DNA of 6,463 bases from an uncultured Olsenella sp. (GCA_959598545.1 CAUGFC010000098.1:1-6463); one strand, 5' to 3'. Positions 1 through 5,489 are shown, counted from the first letter of the stretch. Made by a program: numbers and translations. The notes: a model not told the origin generated them from the sequence alone.

Positions 1-636
1 GCCCATCTCGTCGAGGAGCTCGGCGACGTCCTCGAGCAGGTGGTCCTTCACGCGCAGATAGCCGCCGACGCCGGCTCCTTCACGATTGACGACGTGGTCC
101 ACGGTCTCAACGAGAAGCTCGTCCGTCGCCACCCTCACGTCTTCGGCGCGCACGCCGCCGCCGGTGACGGCGGCGAGGTCCAGGACATCTGGGACGAGGT
201 CAAGGCTGCCGAGCGCGCCACCGCGGGCGAGGCCGAGCGGCCCCAGGGGCTTCTCGACTCCGTCCCGCGCTCCCTCCCGGCGCTCATGCACGCCCAGAAG
301 ATCTCCAAGCGCGCCGCAAAGGTCGGGTTCGAGTGGGAGACCGTTGCCGACATCTGGGACAAGGTCGCCGAGGAGCGCGCCGAGTTCGAGCGCGAGGCCC
401 CCGGCTCCGACGCGCGCGCCCTCGAGTTCGGGGACCTGCTCTTCGCCCTGGTCAACGTGGCGCGCCGCGAGGGCATCGACGCCGAGGAGGCGCTCGCGGC
501 CTCCAACCGCAAGTTCAGGGCCCGCTGGTCGCGCATGGAGGAGCTTGCCTGGACCGAGGGTCTCGACCTCGAGAAGCTGGACACCGAGCGCCTGAACGAG
601 CTCTGGGACCGTGCGAAGGCAGAGGAGAAGCGCTGA
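1..636 (+). CDS. mazG: MazG nucleoside triphosphate pyrophosphohydrolase, 5' end missing
   Basis: Hydrolyses (d)NTPs to NMP and pyrophosphate in the cytoplasm; the family is linked to clearing aberrant nucleotides and to ppGpp-related stress control. The open frame runs from base 1 with no start, so the N-terminus lies outside the window; 211 codons are visible, while full-length MazG is usually about 260-280 residues. Codons 5-50 are the end of the first MazG domain: an EELGD metal-binding segment, VVLHAQIA, then KLVRRHPHVFG, a family signature. After a linker comes the second domain: HAQKISKRAAKVGFEW (about codons 97-112), EERAE (124-128), EFGDLLFALVNVAR (142-155) and NRKFRARWSRMEE (168-181), giving the EExxE and ExxD acidic ligands. 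The stop is TGA at 634-636. A separate promoter seems to drive the next gene 98 nt on. In Firmicutes and Actinomycetota mazG often lies near divIC. Confidence 0.95.
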   Translation, partial: AHLVEELGDVLEQVVLHAQIAADAGSFTIDDVVHGLNEKLVRRHPHVFGAHAAAGDGGEVQDIWDEVKAAERATAGEAERPQGLLDSVPRSLPALMHAQKISKRAAKVGFEWETVADIWDKVAEERAEFEREAPGSDARALEFGDLLFALVNVARREGIDAEEALAASNRKFRARWSRMEELAWTEGLDLEKLDTERLNELWDRAKAEEKR

Positions 637-661
637 CGAGAGCCGCGCCCGCGCCGGCGTC

Positions 662-670
662 TGCTATAAC
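662..670 (+). promoter_or_regulatory. Extended -10 promoter for the divIC-ppx unit
   Basis: TGC followed by TATAAC (665-670) is a full extended -10 (TGn plus a one-mismatch TATAAT) standing out in GC-rich intergenic DNA, 26 nt after the mazG stop. No convincing TTGACA lies 16-18 nt upstream, which is tolerable for extended -10 promoters. The start site would be near 677, giving a leader of about 57 nt. The assignment rests on motif and position only. Confidence 0.5.
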
Positions 671-733
671 AGGGGGAGCCGGGCCGCGCCCGGCGCCTGC
701 CCAGCCACAACGAACCAGAGACGAAGCAACGGC

Positions 734-1300
734 ATGAGCGAAGAGAAGACCAAGAGCCGTCCCACCAAGCGGCCGAAGGCGGCCAAGAAGGCCGTCCCCA
801 AGACGACCAAGAAGGCTCCCTCGCCCGCCCGCCCGACGGCCGCGGCCGCGCGCGCCGCGCGATCCGAGCAGGGCTCGACGCGCGGAGGCAGCTCGTCGGC
901 CCCCCGCCTCACCCCGGACGCCGCACGGGACTTCGCCTCCCGCCATCGCGCCCCGCTCATCGCGGCCTTGGTCGCCGTCTTCGTGATCGTCGCGCTCTAC
1001 GGACCGTTCAGGAGCCTCTACCAGGCCTGGCGTGACAACGGGATGCTCCTGGAGCAGCAGGTCCGGACCGACGAGGAGAGCGCCGAGCTCGAGGGCGACA
1101 TCAACAGCCTCATGACCGAGGACGGCATCAAGGACGAGGCCCGCGAGCGCGGCTACGTCGAATCCGGCGAGACGCGCATCGTGGTCGAGGGGCTCGACGC
1201 GGAGGACGACGCCTCCGCCGGCGAGCAGGACGGGGAGTCGGGAACCCCCTGGTACCTGCGCGTCACCGACTTCCTCTTCCAGTACGAGGCCCAGTCGTAG
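734..1300 (+). CDS. divIC: Septum formation initiator, DivIC/FtsB-like division protein
   Basis: Bitopic membrane protein of the FtsB/DivIC family, which pairs with FtsL-type proteins and FtsQ/DivIB at the division septum. The 188-residue product has a lysine/proline/alanine-rich basic tail (1-70, predicted cytoplasmic), one membrane helix (about 74-92, ending ALYGPF), an extracytoplasmic coiled-coil stretch (about 98-127), then GIKDEARERGYVESGETRIV (131-150), which matches the family's conserved motif after the coiled coil (ARE.GY...GE). An acidic linker (about 153-169) and a short aromatic C-terminus (TPWYLRVTDFLFQYE) follow. ATG 734 was chosen because upstream in-frame sequence is intergenic in character and includes the likely -10 site; no strong Shine-Dalgarno precedes it. 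The stop is 9 nt before ppx, so the two are co-transcribed. The basic tail is long compared with about 100-residue FtsB/DivIC proteins. FtsB versus DivIC naming is not settled by sequence alone. Confidence 0.82.
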   Translation: MSEEKTKSRPTKRPKAAKKAVPKTTKKAPSPARPTAAAARAARSEQGSTRGGSSSAPRLTPDAARDFASRHRAPLIAALVAVFVIVALYGPFRSLYQAWRDNGMLLEQQVRTDEESAELEGDINSLMTEDGIKDEARERGYVESGETRIVVEGLDAEDDASAGEQDGESGTPWYLRVTDFLFQYEAQS

Positions 1301-1309
1301 GGAGGACGC

Positions 1310-2323
1310 ATGACCAGGCTCGCCTGCATCGACATCGGGACGGTCACAGCCCGCCTCGCCGTGGCGGACGTGGAGGACGGGCGGGTCGTCCGTCTCGCCA
1401 AGCACTCAGAGATCTGCAACCTGGGGCAGGACGTGGACGCCACCGGGCGCCTGAACGAGGAGGCCATGGCGCGCGTGACCGCCTGCGTGCGCGGCTACGT
1501 GGCCTCCGCGCGCGAGGCCGGCGCCACCGCCGCGTGCTGCACGCTCACGAGCGCGGCGCGCGATGCCGAGAACTCCTCGACGCTCGTGGGCGAGCTGACC
1601 GCGCTGGGCCTCGAGCCCCTGGTCATCCCCGGCCAGGTCGAGGGCGCGCTGACCTTCCTCGGCGTGGTGCGCGACTTCCCCGGGCGGACCATCCTCGTGG
1701 CGGACAACGGCGGGGGCTCCACGGAGCTCGCCTGCGGCCGCGTGCGCGACGACGGTACGCTCGACCTGCGCTTCGTTCGCTCCGTCGACGTCGGCTGCCG
1801 CCGCGTGACCGAGAAGTTCCTCACGCCGTCCGGCCCTGACGCCCCGGAGGCGCTGACCGCCGCGCACGAGTTCGCCGCCTCGGCGTTCGGCCCGGCCGTG
1901 CGCGAGGGCGCGCTCCTCTCGGCGGATGCCGAGGGCGCTGCCCCGGGCGCGCCGGCCACGCTCGTGGTCACCGGCGGCACCGTCACCACGCTCGTGGCCG
2001 TCGAGAAGGCCCTCGTGCCGTACGACCCCTCCCAGGTCCACCTGGCGACGCTCTCGCGCGAGACGCTCGAGCGGCTGGAGGCGCGCCTCGCCGCCCTCAC
2101 CGTGGACGAGCGCGCTGCGCTTCCCGGCATCCAGCCCAAGCGTGCCGCCGTGATCGTGGGCGGTGCCGTGGCCGTGGGCGAGCTCATGCGCCAGACGGGC
2201 TTCTCGGAGCTCACCGTGAGTGAGTCCGACCTGCTCTTCGGCTTGGCGACCGTCGCCGATGCCGCCCTGCGCGGCGCGGGGTCCCCCGTGGGCTGGGTCC
2301 CGGCGATGCGTCCGCTGCGCTAG
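1310..2323 (+). CDS. ppx: Ppx/GppA-family exopolyphosphatase / pppGpp phosphohydrolase
   Basis: ASKHA-fold phosphatase that removes phosphate from polyphosphate ends and/or the 5' phosphate of pppGpp. The 337-residue protein has the phosphate-1 loop IDIGTVTARL (7-16), the segment VIPGQVEGALTFLGVV (105-120), the phosphate-2 motif NGGGSTEL (133-140), DVGCRRVTEKFL (160-171), a TGGT loop (221-224) and a VIVGGA...SESDLLFGLA end (281-312). E111 aligns with the catalytic glutamate of E. coli PPX (E121, from memory), so the enzyme is probably active. The first loop departs from the usual DxGSNSxR. There is no C-terminal HD-like domain, so this is the short form common in Actinomycetota. Translation starts at ATG 1310 behind GGAGG (1301-1305), immediately after the divIC stop. 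Polyphosphate versus pppGpp preference cannot be told from the sequence. Confidence 0.9.
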   Translation: MTRLACIDIGTVTARLAVADVEDGRVVRLAKHSEICNLGQDVDATGRLNEEAMARVTACVRGYVASAREAGATAACCTLTSAARDAENSSTLVGELTALGLEPLVIPGQVEGALTFLGVVRDFPGRTILVADNGGGSTELACGRVRDDGTLDLRFVRSVDVGCRRVTEKFLTPSGPDAPEALTAAHEFAASAFGPAVREGALLSADAEGAAPGAPATLVVTGGTVTTLVAVEKALVPYDPSQVHLATLSRETLERLEARLAALTVDERAALPGIQPKRAAVIVGGAVAVGELMRQTGFSELTVSESDLLFGLATVADAALRGAGSPVGWVPAMRPLR

Positions 2324-2332
2324 GATAGACGT

Positions 2333-2349
2333 GCGCCGCGACGCGGCGC
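2333..2349. repeat. 17-nt palindrome between ppx and tRNA-Leu
   Basis: GCGCCGCG (2333-2340), a central A (2341) and CGCGGCGC (2342-2349) form a perfect 8+1+8 inverted repeat, 9 nt after the ppx stop and 4 nt before tRNA-Leu. As RNA it would fold into a 7-bp all-GC stem with a GAC loop. It has no T-run, so it is not a classical terminator; it could protect the ppx 3' end, guide tRNA 5' processing, or bind a protein. The structure is seen; the role is unknown. Confidence 0.6.
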
Positions 2350-2353
2350 GAGC

Positions 2354-2438
2354 GGGGGCGTGGCGGAACTGGCATACGCAGGAGACTTAAAATCTTCGGC
2401 CGCAAGGATTGTGGGTTCGAGTCCCACCGCCCCTACCA
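2354..2438 (+). tRNA. tRNA-Leu (anticodon UAA)
   Basis: 85 nt with a cloverleaf that can be paired by eye. The acceptor GGGGGCG (2354-2360) pairs with CGCCCCT (2428-2434, one G-U), then discriminator A and encoded CCA (2436-2438). The D arm contains GCGGAACTGGCATACGC. The anticodon stem GGAGA (2381-2385) pairs with TCTTC (2393-2397, one G-U), enclosing loop CTTAAAA with anticodon TAA at 2388-2390. A long class II variable arm (about 2398-2410) is typical of leucine. The T arm is GTGGG-TTCGAGT-CCCAC. It decodes UUA (and UUG by wobble). It may be read through from ppx, 30 nt upstream; I see no clear promoter of its own. Confidence 0.96.
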
Positions 2439-2447
2439 GCATCGACG

Positions 2448-2482
2448 CGCCCGGGTGGCAGCCGCCGCCCGGGCGTTTCTCT
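2448..2482 (+). terminator. Intrinsic terminator after tRNA-Leu
   Basis: CGCCCGGGTGGC (2448-2459) pairs with GCCGCCCGGGCG (2464-2475) over 12 bp with one G-U pair, loop AGCC, followed by TTTCTCTC. It starts 9 nt after the tRNA CCA. On the minus strand the hairpin is not followed by T residues, so it is not an obvious terminator for the convergent zinc-ribbon gene that ends at 2493. Confidence 0.85.
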
Positions 2483-2492
2483 CGCCGCGCGC

Positions 2493-3092
2493 CTAGTTCG
2501 TGAACAGGTGCTCGCGGCGCGCGAAGTAGTACTTGTTCACGATGATCATCACGAGGCTGGTGATGACCTGGGCGAGCTCGGAGACGGTCACGACATCGGC
2601 GAGCTCCACGCGCGCGGCGATGGACATGACGAACGCGTAGAGGAACTGCACGGCGATGTTCACGCCCAAAAGCGTCAGGTAGAGCTTGGGGGCGCCCTTC
2701 TTGAAGCCTGCGAGTCGCTGGCGCACGTAGAGCGCGAAGACCGCGAGGGCGACGAAGGCGACGCCGAAGACGAGGTCTATGACGCGGAGACCGTCTATGA
2801 GGTCGTAGACGAGGTCGGCGTAGCTGATGCCGTCGACGACGTAGGCGGTGCCCGTGAGGAGCATGATCCCGGCCGCCGCGAGCGAGAGCGCGGAGATGAA
2901 CAGCTGCACCCAGATGATGAACTTGAACCAGCCCATCGAGGGGGCGGCCTGCGCGGCGGGCTCGATGGCGCTCTGATCGGCGCCGGCGTCGACCGTCTCC
3001 GCCGCGGGCTCGATCGCCGTCAGCGGCGTGCCGCACTCGGAGCAGAACTTGGCGTCGTCGGGGAGCTGCCTTCCGCAGTTGGGACAGAACAT
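2493..3092 (-). CDS. Zinc-ribbon protein with four predicted membrane helices
   Basis: The 199-residue protein opens with MFCPNCGRQLPDDAKFCSECG, a four-cysteine zinc ribbon (C3, C6, C17, C20; CxxC-x10-CxxC). An Ala/Glu/Pro linker (about 25-52) follows, with AIEPAA occurring twice (27-32 and 42-47). Hydrophobic segments at about 55-80, 102-124, 136-159 and 171-189 are likely membrane helices. This layout is common in bacterial zinc-ribbon membrane proteins of unknown role. The N-terminal ribbon is presumably cytoplasmic; both ends on the same side fits an even helix count. ATG 3090-3092 is supported by AGGAGG at 3097-3102, 4 nt upstream. The gene is monocistronic, convergent with tRNA-Leu and divergent from tRNA-Glu. 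No catalytic motif is visible, so no function is assigned. A role as a membrane scaffold or sensor is speculation. Confidence 0.88.
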   Translation of the reverse strand: MFCPNCGRQLPDDAKFCSECGTPLTAIEPAAETVDAGADQSAIEPAAQAAPSMGWFKFIIWVQLFISALSLAAAGIMLLTGTAYVVDGISYADLVYDLIDGLRVIDLVFGVAFVALAVFALYVRQRLAGFKKGAPKLYLTLLGVNIAVQFLYAFVMSIAARVELADVVTVSELAQVITSLVMIIVNKYYFARREHLFTN

Positions 3093-3140
3093 GGGGCCTC
3101 CTAGCCGGGTCGTCCAGCGACGGTTGGCGTCGCAGCCTCG

Positions 3141-3146
3141 ATTCTA
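3141..3146 (-). promoter_or_regulatory. Possible -10 box for the zinc-ribbon gene
   Basis: On the minus strand TAGAAT (3141-3146) differs from TATAAT at one base and lies about 48 nt upstream of the ATG, giving a leader of about 40 nt. There is no convincing -35 hexamer at the right distance, so this is a weak call. Confidence 0.3.
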
Positions 3147-3182
3147 CGGCAACGCGCCCTACCGTGCGCCCCATGCGGCCTT

Positions 3183-3191
3183 TGGTATACT
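3183..3191 (+). promoter_or_regulatory. Extended -10 promoter of tRNA-Glu
   Basis: TGG followed by TATACT (3186-3191) forms an extended -10. The start site would fall near 3198, just before the mature tRNA 5' end at 3201, a spacing usual for single tRNA units. The -35 region (about 3163-3168) is poor. Confidence 0.55.
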
Positions 3192-3200
3192 GGCCTCTGC

Positions 3201-3276
3201 GTCCCCATCGTCTAGTGGCCTAGGACATCGCCCTTTCAAGGCGACGACACGGGTTCGACTCCCGTTGGGGGCACCA
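3201..3276 (+). tRNA. tRNA-Glu (anticodon UUC)
   Basis: 76 nt. The acceptor GTCCCCA (3201-3207) pairs with TGGGGGC (3266-3272, one G-U); discriminator A and encoded CCA follow (3273-3276). The D arm contains GTCTAGTGGCCTAGGAC. The anticodon stem TCGCC (3228-3232) pairs with GGCGA (3240-3244), enclosing CTTTCAA with anticodon TTC at 3235-3237. The T arm is ACGGG-TTCGACT-CCCGT. It closely resembles known bacterial tRNA-Glu and reads GAA and GAG. It is a single-gene unit with its own promoter and terminator. Confidence 0.97.
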
Positions 3277-3285
3277 CGACGCCTG

Positions 3286-3323
3286 CGGGCTCGTCCGGGA
3301 CTCCGGGCGGGCCCGTTTTTCTC
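3286..3323 (+). terminator. Intrinsic terminator after tRNA-Glu
   Basis: CGGGCTCGTCCGG (3286-3298) pairs with CCGGGCGGGCCCG (3303-3315) over 13 bp including two G-U pairs, loop GACT, followed by TTTTTCTC. It starts 10 nt after the CCA and is a textbook rho-independent terminator. Confidence 0.9.
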
Positions 3324-3349
3324 GCCGCGCGCGGCCAACGTGGCTGCTC

Positions 3350-3434
3350 CGAAATTAACGGACATAATTCAAGTTTCCCGAATTTGAATCCTGCGGATAT
3401 ATGATAGTCAATTGAATTCTGCCCGTTAATTGCG
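3350..3434. repeat. AT-rich element with 23-bp imperfect terminal inverted repeats
   Basis: Arm 3350-3372 and arm 3412-3434 are reverse complements at 20 of 23 positions. The longest perfect part is AATTAACGG (3353-3361) against CCGTTAATT (3423-3431); AATTCAA (3366-3372) against TTGAATT (3412-3418) gives a second matched block. The enclosed 39 bp are AT-rich and include GATATATGATAG. The 85-bp stretch contrasts sharply with the GC-rich surroundings and lies between the tRNA-Glu terminator and the 3' end of a minus-strand gene. I see no target-site duplication. It could be a miniature mobile element or its relic, a protein-binding or recombination site, or an RNA hairpin. The structure is seen; the role is unknown. 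Confidence 0.7.
3367..3389. repeat. Inner dyad of the AT-rich element
   Basis: ATTCAAGTT (3367-3375) and AATTTGAAT (3381-3389) are reverse complements at 8 of 9 positions (the ninth is G-U if the + strand is transcribed) around TCCCG. It uses the same ATTCAA/TTGAAT word as the outer repeat, so the left arm can pair in two alternative ways. That favours a regulatory or binding-site reading over chance, but is not proof. Confidence 0.55.
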
Positions 3435-3447
3435 AGAAGGTCGCGCG

Positions 3448-4407
3448 CTACCAGTCCAGGTCGCGCCGCTCCGCGAACGCCCGCGCCGACGCCACGAGCC
3501 AGTCGTGCCCCTGGCACCAGGCCACGAACTCCGGCACGTCGGCGATGATGGGCTCCGCCTCCCGCACGGCCATGAGGGACTCCTCGAAGCCGCAGGCCGC
3601 GGCCTCGGGGCGGTCGGGCAGGTAGAGCTCGACGAACGTGGGCCTCAGCAGCGCGTAGGCGCCGCCCTCGCACAGGCCGTCGAACCCGCGCAGGGCGCGC
3701 CGGGCCGCCGTCAGCCGGTCGAGCTTGTAGAGCAGCAGCACGCGCGCGAGGTGCGACCAGGCGCTCTCCCGTTCCGAGAAGCGCGCCTCCAGCGCCCCGA
3801 GCCCGGGCTCGTCCTCGAGCCGCGCGCAGGCGAGCATGTACGTGTGGCGGGCGCCCAGCTGGTCGTCGGGCGCGGCGTCGAGCAGCGAGGCCGCCGCGGA
3901 CGCCGCCATGCGCGGGCGCGCCGCGTCCAGGCAGGTTCGCGCCACCGCGGCGCGCAGCCGCAGATGCGGCCGGTAGAAGACGTCCTCCCAGGCGTCGCCC
4001 TCGGGGACCGGCGAGCTTGCGAACTCCCGCTCCAGGTCGAGCAGCCCCTGGGTCAGCGGGTCCGCCTCCAGCCCGCCGGCGAGAAGGTCGATCAGGCGCG
4101 CGTCCAGGCAGCGCTCGTCCAGTTCGAGGGCCTGGCGGCAGGCCGCGCGCAGCAGGCCCAGCCGGCGGGCGCGCTCTGCCTCGAATGCTGCGTCGTCGAG
4201 AAGGTCGTCGTCCCGCCCGCTCGCCCGATATGCGTCGAGCGCGTGTGCGACCGCGAGAAGTGCCTGCTCGGGCGGCTCGTCGGCAAAGTCGGCGGGGTTC
4301 TGCCGCACGGCGAGGACGAGCTCCGCGTATGCCTCGTCGGAGAGCGGGCCGATCTTCTCGTTCCTGCGCATGGCGCAGCGCGCCACCAGCTCCTCCCAGG
4401 CGTTCAT
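3448..4407 (-). CDS. Helical-repeat (TPR/ST7-like) protein, second gene of a paralogous pair
   Basis: 319 residues, soluble, no signal peptide or membrane helix, alanine- and leucine-rich and predicted nearly all helical. TPR-like helix pairs are seen at about 84-107 (LLRAACRQALELDERCLDARLI), 165-210 (AARPRMAAS...LLDAAPDDQ...TYMLACARLEDEPGLGALEARF) and 216-241. The block from 170 on, then LLRPTFVELYLPDRPEA (253-269) and GFEESLMAVREAEPIIADVPEFVAW (273-297), resembles the C-terminal layout I recall for bacterial TPR proteins related to ST7; that link is a recollection, not a search result. The ATG (4405-4407) shares ATGA with the stop of the upstream gene and has GGGGAGG 4 nt ahead, so translation is probably coupled. 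Key stretches match the upstream protein, notably LEDE.GL. No catalytic motif is visible; a scaffold or protein-binding role is inferred from fold only. No clear terminator follows the stop. Confidence 0.8.
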   Translation of the reverse strand: MNAWEELVARCAMRRNEKIGPLSDEAYAELVLAVRQNPADFADEPPEQALLAVAHALDAYRASGRDDDLLDDAAFEAERARRLGLLRAACRQALELDERCLDARLIDLLAGGLEADPLTQGLLDLEREFASSPVPEGDAWEDVFYRPHLRLRAAVARTCLDAARPRMAASAAASLLDAAPDDQLGARHTYMLACARLEDEPGLGALEARFSERESAWSHLARVLLLYKLDRLTAARRALRGFDGLCEGGAYALLRPTFVELYLPDRPEAAACGFEESLMAVREAEPIIADVPEFVAWCQGHDWLVASARAFAERRDLDW

Positions 4408-5477
4408 GACACCTCCCCGCCGACGGCGCCCGCTCCGGCGCCCGCCGCCTCCCCGCCGGTCGCCCGCATGAACTCCTCGACCTCACGCGGGCGCAGCTCG
4501 CTGACCGTGCGGGCGAGCCACGCGCCCAGCACGCCCCGACCGGAGCGCTCGACGCCCTCCTGCAGCAGGACGACGCCCTCGCTCAGGGCCAGGACCATCT
4601 CGTCCTCGCTGTACTCCTCCACGCGGATGCGGGCGAAGCGCCCGTCGGCGATCTCCATCTGGCGGACCATCACGCCGGCGCTGCCGGGGTAGGAGACGAG
4701 CAGGCTCTCCACGAGCTCCCGCGCCGCGCGGAGGTCCCAGCGCCCGTGCGCGAGCGCGATCTGGGCGAGCATGACCCACGCGTCGTCGGGGTGCCCGAGC
4801 CCGTTGGGGTCCGGGTAGTTGGCGACCAGCTCGGCGAGGCCCTTCTCGTCCTCGAGCTTGGCCAGGGCGTACGCGAGCGTGAAGCGCACGTCGGAGAGGT
4901 CGCCGGGGTCCGCCTCGAGCAGCCGTCGGGCCACCCGGACGCTCTCTCGGTTGCGCCCGCAGATCAGCGCGCACTCCGCCATCTCCGCCATCCAGCGCCA
5001 CCACGGGCGCATCGCGAGGCTCGCCGCGAGCGGCCGGCGCGCCGCGTCGAGCAGCCCGCAGAGCTGGTCGCGCTCCGTCTCGCACGCCGCGCGGACCTTC
5101 TCGGCGCGTTCGGACAGGAAGCGCCAGCGCTCCTCGTAGGAGCCGGTCTCGCAGGACATCCTCATGCGCACGGCGTCATGGCAGCCGGGGTCGAGCGAGA
5201 CGGCCTCGTCGAGCAGGGCGCGTGCCTGGGCGGAGAGCGCCTCGACCTGGGCGTCGCCCGCGAAGGGCAGGCGGTAGTCGAGGATCTCGGTCGCGCGTGC
5301 GACCAGGTGGAAGGCGCGGTCGGCATCCGTCTGGGGCAGCGAGTCGCGATCCTGCGCGAGCCGCCTGCCGAACGTGGCGAAGGCGCGCGCGGCCGCCCCC
5401 GGGTCGCTCTCGTCGAGCGAGAGCGCGTAGCGCAGGCTCATGCGCAGATAGTCGTCTCTTCGGGAATCGTGTGCCAT
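4404..5477 (-). CDS. Helical-repeat (TPR/ST7-like) protein, first gene of a paralogous pair
   Basis: 357 residues, soluble and helical. TPR-like segments occur at about 83-106 (AQARALLDEAVSLDPGCHDAVRMR), 176-221 (NRESVRVARRLLEADPGD...TLAYALAKLEDEKGLAELVANY) and 232-262 (DAWVMLAQ...AARELVESLL). An EEYSEDEMVLALSEGVVLLQEG block (287-308) occupies the same place as GFEESLMAVREAEPIIADVPE in the downstream protein. The C-terminus (from 341) is Gly/Ala low-complexity. Start: the frame is open to 5567, but ATG 5475-5477 was chosen because GGAGGAGG lies just upstream and the longer form would run into the divergent promoter region with unlike composition. It overlaps the next gene by 4 nt. Together the pair looks like an old tandem duplication. 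I do not recognise a specific function; no catalytic residues are evident. Confidence 0.8.
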   Translation of the reverse strand: MAHDSRRDDYLRMSLRYALSLDESDPGAAARAFATFGRRLAQDRDSLPQTDADRAFHLVARATEILDYRLPFAGDAQVEALSAQARALLDEAVSLDPGCHDAVRMRMSCETGSYEERWRFLSERAEKVRAACETERDQLCGLLDAARRPLAASLAMRPWWRWMAEMAECALICGRNRESVRVARRLLEADPGDLSDVRFTLAYALAKLEDEKGLAELVANYPDPNGLGHPDDAWVMLAQIALAHGRWDLRAARELVESLLVSYPGSAGVMVRQMEIADGRFARIRVEEYSEDEMVLALSEGVVLLQEGVERSGRGVLGAWLARTVSELRPREVEEFMRATGGEAAGAGAGAVGGEVS

Positions 5478-5481
5478 CTCG

Positions 5482-5489
5482 CCTCCTCC
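5482..5489 (-). promoter_or_regulatory. Ribosome binding site deciding the start of the first TPR-like gene
   Basis: On the minus strand GGAGGAGG ends 4 nt before ATG 5475-5477. The same 4-nt spacing is seen for the other two minus-strand genes (AGGAGG at 3097-3102, GGAGG at 4412-4416), which supports this start over the longer open frame. Confidence 0.75.

Noticed and set aside
515..1405. Long minus-strand open frames opposite mazG, divIC and ppx
   Set aside because: They run antisense to confidently recognised genes, have repetitive Arg/Gly/Ala-rich composition, and lack Shine-Dalgarno sites; they are a by-product of high GC.
2321..2326. TAGGAT overlapping the ppx stop as a tRNA-Leu promoter
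   Set aside because: Neither a TGn extension nor a -35 is present; co-transcription with ppx explains expression equally well.
2409..3104. Plus-strand open frame opposite the zinc-ribbon gene
   Set aside because: It overlaps the tRNA-Leu and its terminator, and the opposite strand has a clear zinc ribbon with a good ribosome site.
3400..3405. TATGAT (and TATCAT on the opposite strand) as a promoter inside the AT-rich element
   Set aside because: AT-rich sequence gives such matches by chance. The minus-strand pair TTAACG/TATCAT has 17-nt spacing but would only drive transcription against tRNA-Glu, with no gene to serve.
3277..3447. Integrated element using tRNA-Glu as attachment site
   Set aside because: No integrase and no second copy of the tRNA 3' end is visible in the window, so the AT-rich element is reported without that claim.
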